The notes beneath the pieces were generated by a model. It was not told the DNA's origin, searched no databases, and was given only the letters and a program-made list of their open reading frames with translations. From Microbacterium sp. Bi121 (lineage in GTDB: Bacteria; Actinomycetota; Actinomycetes; Actinomycetales; Microbacteriaceae), in NCBI RefSeq assembly GCF_918698005.1, contig NZ_CAKKLJ010000001.1, positions 124,001-188,000 on the forward strand: a stretch of DNA of 64,000 nucleotides, written 5' to 3'. Positions 41,723-50,371 of this stretch are shown piece after piece. How positions within the stretch are numbered: the stretch's first letter is position 1; every line of letters starts with the position of its first letter. The position numbers and the translations under genes are program-made.

Positions 41723-42559
41723 ATGCGACGGCTGACCCTCGCCGGAAACACCACGGTGATCACCGGTGCCGCCAGTGGCATGGGCGCGCAGGTCGCGCGT
41801 CAGCTCGGAGCGGCCGGCGTCGACCTCGCCCTCATCGACCACAACGCCGAAGCCCTGGCATCCCTCGCAGCTGACCTTCCCGGACGCACCACGACCCACG
41901 TGGTCGACCTCCGCGACGACGTGGCCACGTTCGCCACTGCGGCCGACATCATCGGCGCGCACCCGAGAGTCAACGCGCTGATCACCTGCGCCGGGTCATC
42001 GATGCTCGGCAGCCTCGAACAGCTCACCATGGAGGAGATGCGCTGGTTGATGGACGTGAATCTCTGGGGCACGGTCTCGATCACCAAAGCGCTGCTGCCG
42101 ACGCTGCGCGTGCAGCCCGCCGCGCACATCACGCACCTCGCGAGCGTCTACGCCCTCGCCGCTCCGGCAGGGCGCATCCCGTACGCGATGAGCAAGTTCG
42201 CGGTGCGCGGGTTCTCCGAGGCCCTCCGTCACGAACTCGAGGACAGCAGGGTGACGGTCGGCGCCGTGTACCCGGCGGGCGTCCGCACCGGGATCATCCT
42301 GCACGGCCGGTACGCCGCCGCGATCGACCCCGCTGTGGCCGCACGGGCTGCATCGGCGCAGGCCGCGATGTATCACACCGAACCCAAGGATGCCGCGGCG
42401 CAGATCATCCGCGCGACCGAGCGCCGCCGCATCCGCACCATGGTCGGACGCGAAGCGCGACTCATCGACACGATCGTCCGGGTATCCCCCGGCCGGTACT
42501 GGCGCGCGATGCGCGGCACCCTGCGGCAGGCAACGGACACCACGACGCCGGTGGCCTGA
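41723..42559 (+). CDS. Short-chain dehydrogenase/reductase
   Basis: 278 residues. Cofactor motif TGAASGMGAQVARQLG, NAG-equivalent ITCAGS, catalytic Ser in HLASVYAL and Tyr-x3-Lys in YAMSK make a classical SDR. The tail (EPKDAAAQIIRATERRRIRTMVG) resembles the SDR group often annotated as oxidoreductases of lipid or aromatic metabolism; the substrate is unknown. GGAGGAGG lies 5 nt before the ATG. Divergent from the uncharacterised gene at 41596. Confidence 0.9.
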   Translation: MRRLTLAGNTTVITGAASGMGAQVARQLGAAGVDLALIDHNAEALASLAADLPGRTTTHVVDLRDDVATFATAADIIGAHPRVNALITCAGSSMLGSLEQLTMEEMRWLMDVNLWGTVSITKALLPTLRVQPAAHITHLASVYALAAPAGRIPYAMSKFAVRGFSEALRHELEDSRVTVGAVYPAGVRTGIILHGRYAAAIDPAVAARAASAQAAMYHTEPKDAAAQIIRATERRRIRTMVGREARLIDTIVRVSPGRYWRAMRGTLRQATDTTTPVA

Positions 42560-42606
42560 ACCGCCGCGGCGCGCGCCGGCCTGACGCCGTCGCGACGCCT
42601 GCCGGT

Positions 42607-43248
42607 TCAGGGCAGGCGGTTCGCCCTCGCGAGGTTGGCAGTCAACTCTTCCGCATTCTGGCGGACGACGTACGCCGGGCGATCGCGCTCGACGCGCCAC
42701 GACTCGCTGAGCGGGCCGACGTTCACGGTGTCGAATCCGACCTGGTCGTAGAACTCCGTGACCCAGGCAGCCGCGTCCTCGAAGTCGCTGGACGTCGCGA
42801 GCGCGCGGCGGTCCTCGGTGCCCGCCGGCGTGCCGTCGGTGGTGATGTCACCCGAGACGATGTGGTTGAACGCCTTCACGACCTTCGAGGTCGGCAGGTG
42901 CTCCTGCAGCATCTGCGAGGTCGTCGTCTCGCCCTTGTCGAGGGCGTCGATGCGGCCGTCGCGCTCGAAGTAGTAGTTGTTCGTGTCGAGCACGATCTTG
43001 CCGGCCAGCGGCTCGACCGGCACCTGCGACAGCGCGTGCAGCGGCACGGTCACCACGACCACGTCGCCGGCCGCCCCTGCCTCAGCGGCGGTCGCCGCGC
43101 GCGCCTGCGGACCGAGGTCGGCGACGAGGGAGCTCAGAGTCTCTGGCCCCCGGGAGTTGGAGATCACGACGTCGTATCCGTTCGCGATCGCCGCCCGTGC
43201 GACCTGGCTGCCGATGTGTCCTGCTCCGATGATTCCCAAAGTTGTCAT
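42607..43248 (-). CDS. NADPH-binding oxidoreductase, F420-dependent NADP reductase-like
   Basis: 213 residues. The Rossmann motif IIGAGHIGSQVARAAIANG is followed by VVISNSRGPETL, VVVVTVPLHAL and KIVLDTNNYY, as in the FNO/NpdG-type coenzyme F420:NADP oxidoreductase family and its F420-independent relatives. It starts 35 nt after the sufU stop, with AAGGA upstream, so it may be the last gene of the sufS-sufU unit, though a link in function is not evident. Confidence 0.87.
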   Translation of the reverse strand: MTTLGIIGAGHIGSQVARAAIANGYDVVISNSRGPETLSSLVADLGPQARAATAAEAGAAGDVVVVTVPLHALSQVPVEPLAGKIVLDTNNYYFERDGRIDALDKGETTTSQMLQEHLPTSKVVKAFNHIVSGDITTDGTPAGTEDRRALATSSDFEDAAAWVTEFYDQVGFDTVNVGPLSESWRVERDRPAYVVRQNAEELTANLARANRLP

Positions 43249-43283
43249 CTCAAGGACAACAGGTGCGCGGAGCCGTTATTCCT

Positions 43284-43727
43284 TCAGTCGAGCTTGCGCA
43301 GCGCGTCCTCCGCGGCGACCCAGCCGAGCATGGCGCACTTCACTCTGGCGACATAGCGCGAGACGCTGCCGAGCACGGCGGCGTCTCCGAGCAGCTCCTC
43401 ATCGGGCTCGATCTTGCCGCGCGATCGCATCGCTTCGCGGAAGACGTCGATCCTCTTCTGCACCTCGGGTACCGTCATCCCCTCGACGAGGTCGGCGAAC
43501 AGGGATGCCGATGCCTGCGAGATCGCGCATCCATGCCCCTCCCACGCGATGGCCTCGATCGTGCCGTCATCCGCGCGGTGCACCTGCAGGGTGATCTCGT
43601 CGCCGCAGGTGGGGTTCAGCTGGTGCGACTGGGCCTTGACCTCGTCGCGCAGCCCGAAGCCGTGCGGCGTGCGCGAGTGGTCGAGGATCAGCTCCTGATA
43701 CAGGTTCTGCAGGTCGCTGGAAGTCAT
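43284..43727 (-). CDS. sufU: Iron-sulfur cluster assembly scaffold SufU
   Basis: 147 residues. The three zinc-binding or scaffold cysteines are visible as NPTCGDE (about 41), GHGCAISQAS (about 66) and RVKCAMLGW (about 128), with the SufU-specific insert EGMTVPEVQKRIDVF. It accepts sulfur from SufS during Fe-S cluster building. Start and sufS stop overlap by 4 nt (ATGA). The rest of the Suf machinery (sufB, C, D) is not in this window. Confidence 0.95.
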   Translation of the reverse strand: MTSSDLQNLYQELILDHSRTPHGFGLRDEVKAQSHQLNPTCGDEITLQVHRADDGTIEAIAWEGHGCAISQASASLFADLVEGMTVPEVQKRIDVFREAMRSRGKIEPDEELLGDAAVLGSVSRYVARVKCAMLGWVAAEDALRKLD

Positions 43728-45073
43728 GAGCGCACTCCGGGAAAGTCGGTGCCGGCGGCAACGCCGCCGAGGAAGAAGTCGATGGTGGCGGCGACGCCGT
43801 CGAGGAAGGCATCGACCTCGGCGTCTGTCGAGTAGAGGTAGGTGCTGGCCCTGGTGGATGACGTGACGCCGAGGCGGCGGTGCAGCGGCTGGGCGCAGTG
43901 ATGTCCGACCCGAACGGCGATCCCGCGGTCGTCGAGGAACTGCCCGACGTCGTGGGAGTGGATGCCGGGGATGTCGAAGCTCGCCAGCCCCACGCGCGGC
44001 AGATCGATGCCGGCGCCGAGCACCCGCGCGCCGTCGATCGCGGAGAGTCCGTCGACGAGCCGGCGTCCGAGTTGCGCCTCGTGCGCGGCGATGCGCGGCA
44101 TCCCGACGCTCTCGAGATAGCGCACAGCGGCGGCGAGCGCGACGGCCTGCGACACCCGCTGCGTGCCGGCCTCGAACCGCTGCGGCGGCGGGAGGTACTC
44201 GGCGCGGGTGGTGGTGACGGTGGTGATCATGGACCCGCCCGTGAGGAACGGCGGCATCGCGGCGAGCAGCTCGCGGCGAGCGTAGAGAGCGCCGATCCCG
44301 GTGGGCCCGAGCATCTTGTGACCGGAGAGCACGGCGAAATCGACGTCGAGCTTCTTCACGTCGAGGGGCAGATGCGGCGCGGACTGGCACGCGTCGAGCA
44401 GCACGAGCGCGCCCACCCTGCGGGCTGCGGCGATCAGCTGTTCGACGGGGTTGACGACGCCGAGCACGTTGGAGACATGGGTGACCGTGACGATCTTCGT
44501 GCGGTCGGTGATGTGCGTCTCGATGTCGCCCGGGCGGAGCGCGCCGTCGTCGTCGAGCGGGATCACGCGCAGGGTCGCGCCGGTGCGCGCGGCGAGCTCC
44601 TGCCACGGGATGAGGTTGGCGTGATGCTCCATCTCGGTGGTCACGATCTCGTCGCCGTCGCCGAGCCGGAACCGTTCGGCCGCAGCTCCCCCGCGACCTG
44701 CTGTCGCGTTGGAGAACGCGTAGGCGACGAGGTTGATCGCCTCTGTCGCGTTGGAGGTCCAGACGAGCTCGTCATCGTCCGCCCCGACGAATCGCGCAAC
44801 GGCGGCTCGGGCGTCCTCGAACACCTCGGTGGCCTCTGCGGCGATCGTGTGCGCGCCGCGGTGGACGGCCGAGTTCAGCGTCGTGAGGAATTCGCGTTCG
44901 GCGTCCAGCACGGCCAGCGGGCGCTGCGAGGTCGCACCGGAGTCGAGATAGACGAGCGGATGCCCGTTCACCTCGGTCTGCAGGATCGGGAAGTCCTCGC
45001 GGAGGCTGCGGACCTCAGCCTCGCTGAGCGGGGCATCCGCAGGCACCGCAGTGGCGATGGTGGGAGAACTCAT
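43724..45073 (-). CDS. sufS: Cysteine desulfurase SufS
   Basis: 449 residues of the class V aminotransferase fold. The PLP lysine lies in SGHKMLGPTGIGALY (about residue 251), the catalytic cysteine in VRVGHHCAQP (about 394), and RGAHTIAAEAT near the N terminus is typical. It takes sulfur from cysteine for cluster assembly and passes it to SufU, whose gene it overlaps. First gene of the pair. Confidence 0.96.
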   Translation of the reverse strand: MSSPTIATAVPADAPLSEAEVRSLREDFPILQTEVNGHPLVYLDSGATSQRPLAVLDAEREFLTTLNSAVHRGAHTIAAEATEVFEDARAAVARFVGADDDELVWTSNATEAINLVAYAFSNATAGRGGAAAERFRLGDGDEIVTTEMEHHANLIPWQELAARTGATLRVIPLDDDGALRPGDIETHITDRTKIVTVTHVSNVLGVVNPVEQLIAAARRVGALVLLDACQSAPHLPLDVKKLDVDFAVLSGHKMLGPTGIGALYARRELLAAMPPFLTGGSMITTVTTTRAEYLPPPQRFEAGTQRVSQAVALAAAVRYLESVGMPRIAAHEAQLGRRLVDGLSAIDGARVLGAGIDLPRVGLASFDIPGIHSHDVGQFLDDRGIAVRVGHHCAQPLHRRLGVTSSTRASTYLYSTDAEVDAFLDGVAATIDFFLGGVAAGTDFPGVRS

Positions 45074-45125
45074 CCTTCAAGCTTCTCACCTGCCGGGTCG
45101 TACCGGGGCAGGTCCCGGCGGATGG

Positions 45126-45311
45126 TCAGGCCGGCGAGTCGTCCGGGTCCAGGGTCTTCAGCATGTCGTCTTCGACGGCGTTGTCGGCATCGAGCTGCTC
45201 TTCGGTCGTCTCGTCGCCGCCGAGGGGTGCGCCATCCGCTGTCCCGGCAACAGTCTCTGCAGTGTTCTCGGGTCGGGCTTCATCTGCGGGATCAGGTCTG
45301 CGGTCGTCCAT
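45126..45311 (-). CDS. Small acidic protein
   Basis: 61 residues, about a third Asp or Glu, ending DDMLKTLDPDDSPA; no predicted fold or motif. A TAGCGT hexamer ends 6 nt before the ATG, the same leaderless layout as neighbouring real genes, which supports it. It lies 52 bp upstream of sufS in the same direction. Function unknown. Confidence 0.6.
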   Translation of the reverse strand: MDDRRPDPADEARPENTAETVAGTADGAPLGGDETTEEQLDADNAVEDDMLKTLDPDDSPA

Positions 45312-45390
45312 ACCCGCACGCTACGCCCGATCCCGCTCGCGCGCTACGCGCCGCCCCGCACGCGCGCTGCGCGCTGTCCCGCATCCGGGG

Positions 45391-45448
45391 ATGCTGTATC
45401 ACTCCGGTCGGTTTAGCGCGCCCAGAACCGACCGAAGTGATACAGCAT
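45391..45448. repeat. Family II 58-bp palindrome, copy 2
   Basis: Arms at 45391-45413 and 45426-45448, beginning ATGCTGTATCAC and ending GTGATACAGCAT, pair at 22 of 23 positions; loop TAGCGCGCCCAG. It ends 7 bp past the DUF559 gene's stop. Confidence 0.93.
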
Positions 45449-45455
45449 CGGCGCC

Positions 45456-46424
45456 TCATCCGCGGCTCGCGATCGCGCGACGCAAGCGGGCGATCAGGGC
45501 GGCGCCGCCGTCGTCAAGATCGGCCTGGGTGAGCCGGATCACGATCCATCCTCGATCTTCCAGGTCGCGCTGCCGGCGGATGTCGACTCGCCACTGCTCC
45601 TTGCTTCGGCGATGTCCGTCGCCTTCGTACTCGATCGCGATCTTGAGTTCGGGATATGACAGGTCCGGCCTGGCGACGAACCGTCCGCCGTCGTACACCT
45701 CGTACTGAACGACGGGCTCCGCGATCCCGGCGGACCGGATGAGCAGTCGAGTCTCGGTCTCCTTCGGAGATTCGACATGCTCGCGCACAAGTGGAATCGC
45801 CCTGCGGACTGTCCCGCTGCCGGGGAATCTCCCCCACGCCTGCAGCCGATTCGCGATCTCGTCGATGCTCGCGAGAGGGCGGCCGGGACCCAGTTCCGGG
45901 TAGTTGTCGGCCTCGGTCACCAGAGCATCCAGGATCACGACCGTCTCGACCAGAGTCAACACGGCCGCACATGTGAACAGTGCGGCGACGGCGTCCACAG
46001 TTCGGGCGCCGCGCACCGTCCAATATCGGATCTTGCGTGCTGCAAGTCGCCGACCGCGCACCCCGGTGATCCTCGGAGCCGAGAGATGGAGGGGAACGGC
46101 GATCTCGAGGTCCTCCTCGGGAGTCCAGATCCACGGCAGCGGCAGTCCCCACAGGCGCGCAGCGGAACGGCCCACGAATGCGTGCTCAGCAGCCAGTCTC
46201 GGTCGATAGCAGTCGACCAGTGCGCTGAACGTCGAGGGGACCGTCGTCGACCGCACTCCTCGGAATGGGCGATGCAGATCGTCGGCATCCCCGCGCGAGC
46301 GGCCGACCCCAGCAGCATGCGCCGCACTCACCCGGAAGCTATCGCCGAGACGGGATGGGAGCTTGCTACGAGTGCGCACGCCCACAGCCTCGGCGATGCC
46401 CTGCCGCAGCTTCGGACTTTCCAC
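45456..46424 (-). CDS. DUF559-type endonuclease-like protein
   Basis: 322 residues. The C terminus carries a Vsr-like PD-(D/E)xK core: ARPDLSYPELKIAIEYEGDG with D and E ligands, then WRVDIRRQRDLEDRGW. The N terminus (LGDSFRVSAAHAAGVGRSRG, then HRPFRGVR) resembles the AbiEi/DUF559 proteins common in actinobacteria, whose role is unknown. The start is uncertain: GTG 46424 or GTG 46379. The gene lies between two near-identical 58-bp palindromes, an arrangement that suggests a mobile cassette. Confidence 0.8.
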   Translation of the reverse strand: MESPKLRQGIAEAVGVRTRSKLPSRLGDSFRVSAAHAAGVGRSRGDADDLHRPFRGVRSTTVPSTFSALVDCYRPRLAAEHAFVGRSAARLWGLPLPWIWTPEEDLEIAVPLHLSAPRITGVRGRRLAARKIRYWTVRGARTVDAVAALFTCAAVLTLVETVVILDALVTEADNYPELGPGRPLASIDEIANRLQAWGRFPGSGTVRRAIPLVREHVESPKETETRLLIRSAGIAEPVVQYEVYDGGRFVARPDLSYPELKIAIEYEGDGHRRSKEQWRVDIRRQRDLEDRGWIVIRLTQADLDDGGAALIARLRRAIASRG

Positions 46425-46492
46425 AGCCGATGGGCACCAGTCCCGGCATCCGCCGCCTGTGCAGTGCGAGTCGCGCCCCGCATCCCGGCGCG

Positions 46493-46550
46493 ATGCTGTA
46501 TCACTTCGGTCGGTTACGAGCGATCAGAACCGACCGAAGTGATACAGCAT
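46493..46550. repeat. Family II 58-bp palindrome, copy 3
   Basis: Perfect 23-bp arms (46493-46515 and 46528-46550), same ATGCTGTATCAC start and loop ACGAGCGATCAG. It lies upstream of the DUF559 gene and past the end of the small membrane protein gene. Confidence 0.95.
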
Positions 46551-46579
46551 CGGTGTGCGGCGGGACTGCGCCGGACGCG

Positions 46580-46918
46580 TCAGGCCACGGCGCGCTCGTT
46601 CTTGATCAGGACGCCGGCTGCGATGAAGAGCAGCGCGGCGACGAACTGCGCGGCCGTCCACACCTGGCCGGTGAAGCCGAACGGGAACACGGGGTTCCAG
46701 ATCACCGCGATCGCGACGAAGACGATGGTCCACCACCACTGCCGCGCCTGCCACGCGAACCACGCGACGATGAGCGCGAGGATCGGGACGAGGTAGAAGA
46801 TGATCGTCGCACCGACGTTGTCGTCACCGGTGAACAGCGGCGAGAGGAAGAGGGCGATCGCGGCGAGGAGCCCTGGGGCGAGCGCATTGCGCTGCGTCTG
46901 CGGGGTGGGAGAAGCCAT
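46580..46918 (-). CDS. Small membrane protein (DUF6804-like)
   Basis: 112 residues with four hydrophobic segments, including GLLAAIALFLSPLF, IIFYLVPILALIVAWFAW, WWWTIVFVAIAVIWNPVFPF and TAAQFVAALLFIAAGVLI. The RQWWWT and NPVFPF pieces recall DUF6804, an assignment I hold loosely. ATG 46918. It is divergent from helR, but the resistance element lies nearer helR. Confidence 0.7.
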   Translation of the reverse strand: MASPTPQTQRNALAPGLLAAIALFLSPLFTGDDNVGATIIFYLVPILALIVAWFAWQARQWWWTIVFVAIAVIWNPVFPFGFTGQVWTAAQFVAALLFIAAGVLIKNERAVA

Positions 46919-46956
46919 GTCTCCATCTTCCCGCACTTCCAGTTTACCGCTGAGGT

Positions 46957-46979
46957 GGGGGCTTGCGGCAAGGGCCCCC
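46957..46979 (+). promoter_or_regulatory. Rifamycin-associated element of helR
   Basis: GGGGCTTGCGGCAAGGGCC (46958-46976) closely matches the inverted-repeat rifamycin-associated element (GGGGCTTGCGGCAAGGCCC in the literature) found before actinobacterial rifamycin-resistance genes. CATACT follows at 46988-46993 as the -10, placing the element over the -35 region. Confidence 0.9.
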
Positions 46980-47044
46980 GCAGGGCGCATACTTGTCGAT
47001 CGTGCGCAGCGAAAACCGCAGTTGCGCGCCGGAATCGGAGCATC

Positions 47045-49174
47045 GTGAACACCCCTGCCCTCAGCGCCTTCCACCTCTCTGACGAACTCGCCCACAAGGC
47101 CGACCCCGCCCTCATCGCTCGCGACGATGAGCAGTTCGACGCGATCGCCGCCACGCTGCGCGACAGCCTGGCCACAGCATCCGCTCGCCTGGATAGCGCC
47201 CTCGCCGCCCCCAGCGGCGTCGGCGGCGCGGCCGTCGAACGCGATCTCGAGATCCACCGTCTGAACGCGCGCCTGACCGTGCTGCGTCGGTACGGCATCG
47301 ACATGTGCCTCGGTCGCATGGTGACGGATGCCGGCGACCACATCTACATCGGACGACTGGGGCTCACCGGCGACGACGGCCGTCAGCTGCTCGTCGACTG
47401 GCGAGCGCCGGCCGCCGAACCGTTCTTCGGCGCCACCCTCGCCGACCCCATGGGCCTCGTCAGCCGCCGGCGCTACCGCTGGGCGAGTGCCCGCGTCACG
47501 GACTACTGGGACGAGGCGTTCACCGCGGAGGCCCTCGAGACGGGCGGCGCGCTCGACGACCAGTCATCGTTCATCGCCAGCCTCGGCACCTCGCGATCTT
47601 CCCGCATGCGCGATGTGCTGGCGACGATCCAGGCCGATCAGGATGCCATCATCCGGGCGGGCTCTGCGGGGACGCTCGTCGTCGATGGCGGACCAGGCAC
47701 GGGCAAGACCGTCGTCGCCCTGCACCGTGCCGCGTACCTGCTGTACTCCGACACCCGGATCTCGCGCGGCAGCGGCGGCGGGGTGCTCGTGGTCGGCCCC
47801 TCGCAGCCGTACCTCGGCTACGTCGACGACGTCCTGCCGAGCCTGGGGGAGGACCGCGTGCAGACCTGCACGCTCCGCGACCTCGTTCCCGAGGGCCGGA
47901 GCGCGCCGCCCGAATCCGACCCCGATATCAAGGCCTCGGCGCGACTCATCGACGCCGTCGGCTCAGCCGTGCGTCTGTACGAGCAGCCGCCGGAGCGGGG
48001 CACGGTCGTCGAAACGCCGTGGGTGGATCTGCGCGTGAGCGAAGCCGACTGGGAAGAGACGTTCAGCACCGACACCGGATCCGCGCACAACGAGGCGCGT
48101 GACGAGGTCTGGGAGGCGCTGGTCGACATCATCTCCGACCGATTCGCCGGGCGCGTCCCCCGCTCGCAGCTGCGTCGCGCGCTCGCGCAGAGCGAGGCAC
48201 TCATCGCAGCGTTCAACCGCGCCTGGCCGCTGCTCGACCCCGCAGCGCTCGTCGCGGCTCTGTGGAGCAACCCGGGATTCCTGCGCCGCTGCGCGCCGTG
48301 GCTGACGGACGACGAGGTATGGATGCTGCAGCGCGAGGATGCCGCGATGTGGACGGCATCCGACCTTCCGCTGCTGGATGCCGCCCGCCGCGCCGTCGGC
48401 GATCCGGACGCGGGCCGAATCCGCCGCGAGCGCGAACGGCTGCGCGCCTCAGAGCGGGAGTACCGTGCGAGCGTCGCCGACTACCTGATGGACACGTCCG
48501 ACGATGACCTCGGCCTCATGTCGATGCTCCGCGGCGAGGACGTGCTGAACAGCCTGGACGACGATGACGCGCTCCCGACGTTCAGTCATGACGCGCTCGC
48601 CGGACCGTTCGCGCACATCATCGTCGACGAGGCGCAGGAGCTCACGGATGCGGAGTGGGCGATGCTGCGCAGCCGCTGCCCTTCGCGCAGCTTCACCGTG
48701 GTCGGCGACCGGGCCCAGGCCAGGCACGGGTTCGCGCAGACGTGGGAGGACAGGCTCACGGACGCGGGACTCCGTGACGTGCGCCTCGCCTCGCTCTCCG
48801 TCAACTACCGAACGCCGGAGGAGATCATGGCCGAGGCTGAGCCGGTCATCCGCGCGGCGCTCCCTGATGCGAACGTGCCGACCTCCGTGCGCTCGAGCGG
48901 GATCCCCGTTCGACACGGATCGGTCGCGGACCGTGAGGCGATCGTGGATGCCTGGCTGGCCGACAACGACGAAGGAACCGGCGTCGTGATCGGCGACGAG
49001 ACCTTCACCGGATCGGATCGGGTGAGGTCGCTGACTCCCGAGACGGCGAAGGGGCTGGAGTTCGACCTTGTCGTGCTCGTGGCCCCCGAACGCTTCGGCG
49101 ACGGCGTCGAGGGCGCTGTCGATCGCTACGTCGCGATGACCCGCTCGACCCGGGAGCTCATCGTCCTCACGTGA
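47045..49174 (+). CDS. helR: HelR, RNA polymerase recycling helicase-like ATPase
   Basis: 709 residues of the UvrD/HelD superfamily. Walker A GGPGTGKTVVALHRAAYLL (about residue 215), Walker B IIVDEAQELTD (about 525), VNYRTPEEI and the late AKGLEFDLVVLVAPERF are present. HelR proteins push stalled or rifamycin-bound RNA polymerase off DNA and give rifampin tolerance in Streptomyces and Mycobacterium abscessus. The N-terminal coiled coil (residues about 10-90), which enters the polymerase channel in this family, is present. Start GTG with GGAG 5 nt ahead. The rifamycin-associated element upstream supports the name. Confidence 0.93.
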   Translation: MNTPALSAFHLSDELAHKADPALIARDDEQFDAIAATLRDSLATASARLDSALAAPSGVGGAAVERDLEIHRLNARLTVLRRYGIDMCLGRMVTDAGDHIYIGRLGLTGDDGRQLLVDWRAPAAEPFFGATLADPMGLVSRRRYRWASARVTDYWDEAFTAEALETGGALDDQSSFIASLGTSRSSRMRDVLATIQADQDAIIRAGSAGTLVVDGGPGTGKTVVALHRAAYLLYSDTRISRGSGGGVLVVGPSQPYLGYVDDVLPSLGEDRVQTCTLRDLVPEGRSAPPESDPDIKASARLIDAVGSAVRLYEQPPERGTVVETPWVDLRVSEADWEETFSTDTGSAHNEARDEVWEALVDIISDRFAGRVPRSQLRRALAQSEALIAAFNRAWPLLDPAALVAALWSNPGFLRRCAPWLTDDEVWMLQREDAAMWTASDLPLLDAARRAVGDPDAGRIRRERERLRASEREYRASVADYLMDTSDDDLGLMSMLRGEDVLNSLDDDDALPTFSHDALAGPFAHIIVDEAQELTDAEWAMLRSRCPSRSFTVVGDRAQARHGFAQTWEDRLTDAGLRDVRLASLSVNYRTPEEIMAEAEPVIRAALPDANVPTSVRSSGIPVRHGSVADREAIVDAWLADNDEGTGVVIGDETFTGSDRVRSLTPETAKGLEFDLVVLVAPERFGDGVEGAVDRYVAMTRSTRELIVLT

Positions 49175-49490
49175 TGTTCGGCTCGCTCCGCGGGGGGAAG
49201 TGCGGAATCCTGTTCGGACGCGTGGCACGCGAGGCCGGTCCGGCTGCGTCCGCGGCATCCAGATCGGCGAGCAGCTCGTCCAGGTTTCGATAACGCGACC
49301 TGGTCGGGCAGGGGCTGCGCAGCCAGAGAACGTCATACGTTCCCGTCTCGTTCTTGTCGACGTAGGCGACCAGGCGCGAGGCATCCGATTCGGTGAGGGA
49401 TGCGTCGCAGATCCGCCAGGCGGTTCGGGCGATCGGGATGACTTCCCAGACGGATGCCGGTCGCGGAGGCTCCGGGGCTGTCATGGTCAT
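49167..49490 (-). CDS. Conserved actinobacterial hypothetical protein
   Basis: 107 residues. The core (VWEVIPIARTAWRICDASLTE, SRLVAYVDKNETGTYDVLWL) looks like a small alpha/beta domain found across actinobacteria with no known role. It overlaps the helR end by 8 nt in convergent orientation and the SDR stop by 4 nt, so it may be co-transcribed with the SDR gene. Met1 or Met3 could be the start. Confidence 0.7.
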   Translation of the reverse strand: MTMTAPEPPRPASVWEVIPIARTAWRICDASLTESDASRLVAYVDKNETGTYDVLWLRSPCPTRSRYRNLDELLADLDAADAAGPASRATRPNRIPHFPPRSEPNIT

Positions 49491-50371
49491 AGCGCCTTCC
49501 CTCCGGTCACGGCGAGAACCGCGCCCGACGTGTACGACGACTCGGCGGAGGCGAGATACACGTACGCGCCGGCGAGTTCGGCCGGTTGACCCGCTCGGCC
49601 GAGCGGTGTGTCGGCGCCGAACGAACGAACCTTCTCGTCGTCCCAGCCTGTTCCGGGGATCAACGGCGTCCAGATCGGGCCGGGTGCGACGGCGTTCACG
49701 CGGATGCCGCGCGGGCCGGCTTCTTCGGCGAGCGCCTTCACGAACGCGACCTGCGCCGCCTTCGTCATGGCGTAGTCGATGAGTCCGGGGGACGGATTGA
49801 AGGACTGGATGGATGCCGTGACGATGATGCTCGCACCGGCGTCCAGGCTCGGGAACGCGGCCCGCGCGGAGAACAGCAGCCCCTCGAGGTTGGTCTGGAA
49901 CACGCGCTGCATCTCATCGGTGCGGAGGTTCTCGAAGCCATCGATGTCGTGCTGGTAACCGGCGTTCAGCACGAGGATGTCGAGTCCGCCGAGGCCCTCG
50001 CGCGTCTTGTGGACGGCCTCGGAGGCGAAGTCCTCATTGCGCAAGTCGCCGGCCAGGCTGAGTCCGGCGCGGCCGGCATCCCGAACGAGGGCGAGCGTGG
50101 CGTCGGCATCCTGCTGCTCCTCCACCATGTGCGCGATCGCGACGTCAGCGCCTTCTCTGGCGAAGGCGATCGAGACCGCGCGTCCGATCCCCGAGTCGCC
50201 GCCGGTGATCAGGGCGCGGCGACCGTCCAGTCGCCCGTGGCCGACGTAGCTGGTCTCGCCGTGGTCTGGCTCCGGTCGCATGCGCTCGGTGTGACCCGGC
50301 TGGCTCTGCGCCTGAGCCGGGAACTCGTCATCGTGGTGCGCATGTCGTGGGTCGGGGGTGCTGTCAGTCAT
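49487..50371 (-). CDS. SDR oxidoreductase, YhdF/YghA-like
   Basis: 294 residues. A 45-residue polar N-terminal extension (HDDEFPAQAQSQPGHTERM) precedes the SDR fold, as in the YhdF/YghA general-stress dehydrogenases. Cofactor motif TGGDSGIGRAVSIAF, NAG motif LNAGYQ, active-site S in TASIQSF and Y-x3-K in YAMTK. The start has GGAG 8 nt ahead. Divergent from the PfkB gene; a GTCAAC motif lies between. Confidence 0.92.
   Translation of the reverse strand: MTDSTPDPRHAHHDDEFPAQAQSQPGHTERMRPEPDHGETSYVGHGRLDGRRALITGGDSGIGRAVSIAFAREGADVAIAHMVEEQQDADATLALVRDAGRAGLSLAGDLRNEDFASEAVHKTREGLGGLDILVLNAGYQHDIDGFENLRTDEMQRVFQTNLEGLLFSARAAFPSLDAGASIIVTASIQSFNPSPGLIDYAMTKAAQVAFVKALAEEAGPRGIRVNAVAPGPIWTPLIPGTGWDDEKVRSFGADTPLGRAGQPAELAGAYVYLASAESSYTSGAVLAVTGGKAL

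Noticed and set aside
41036..41962. Extension of the uncharacterised gene upstream to 41962
   Set aside because: It would overlap the SDR gene antisense; GGAGAGGAGG fixes the start at 41596.
46265..47044. An N-terminal extension of helR by 260 codons
   Set aside because: It would run through the small membrane protein gene, the rifamycin element and the -10; the GTG at 47045 with GGAG is the sensible start.
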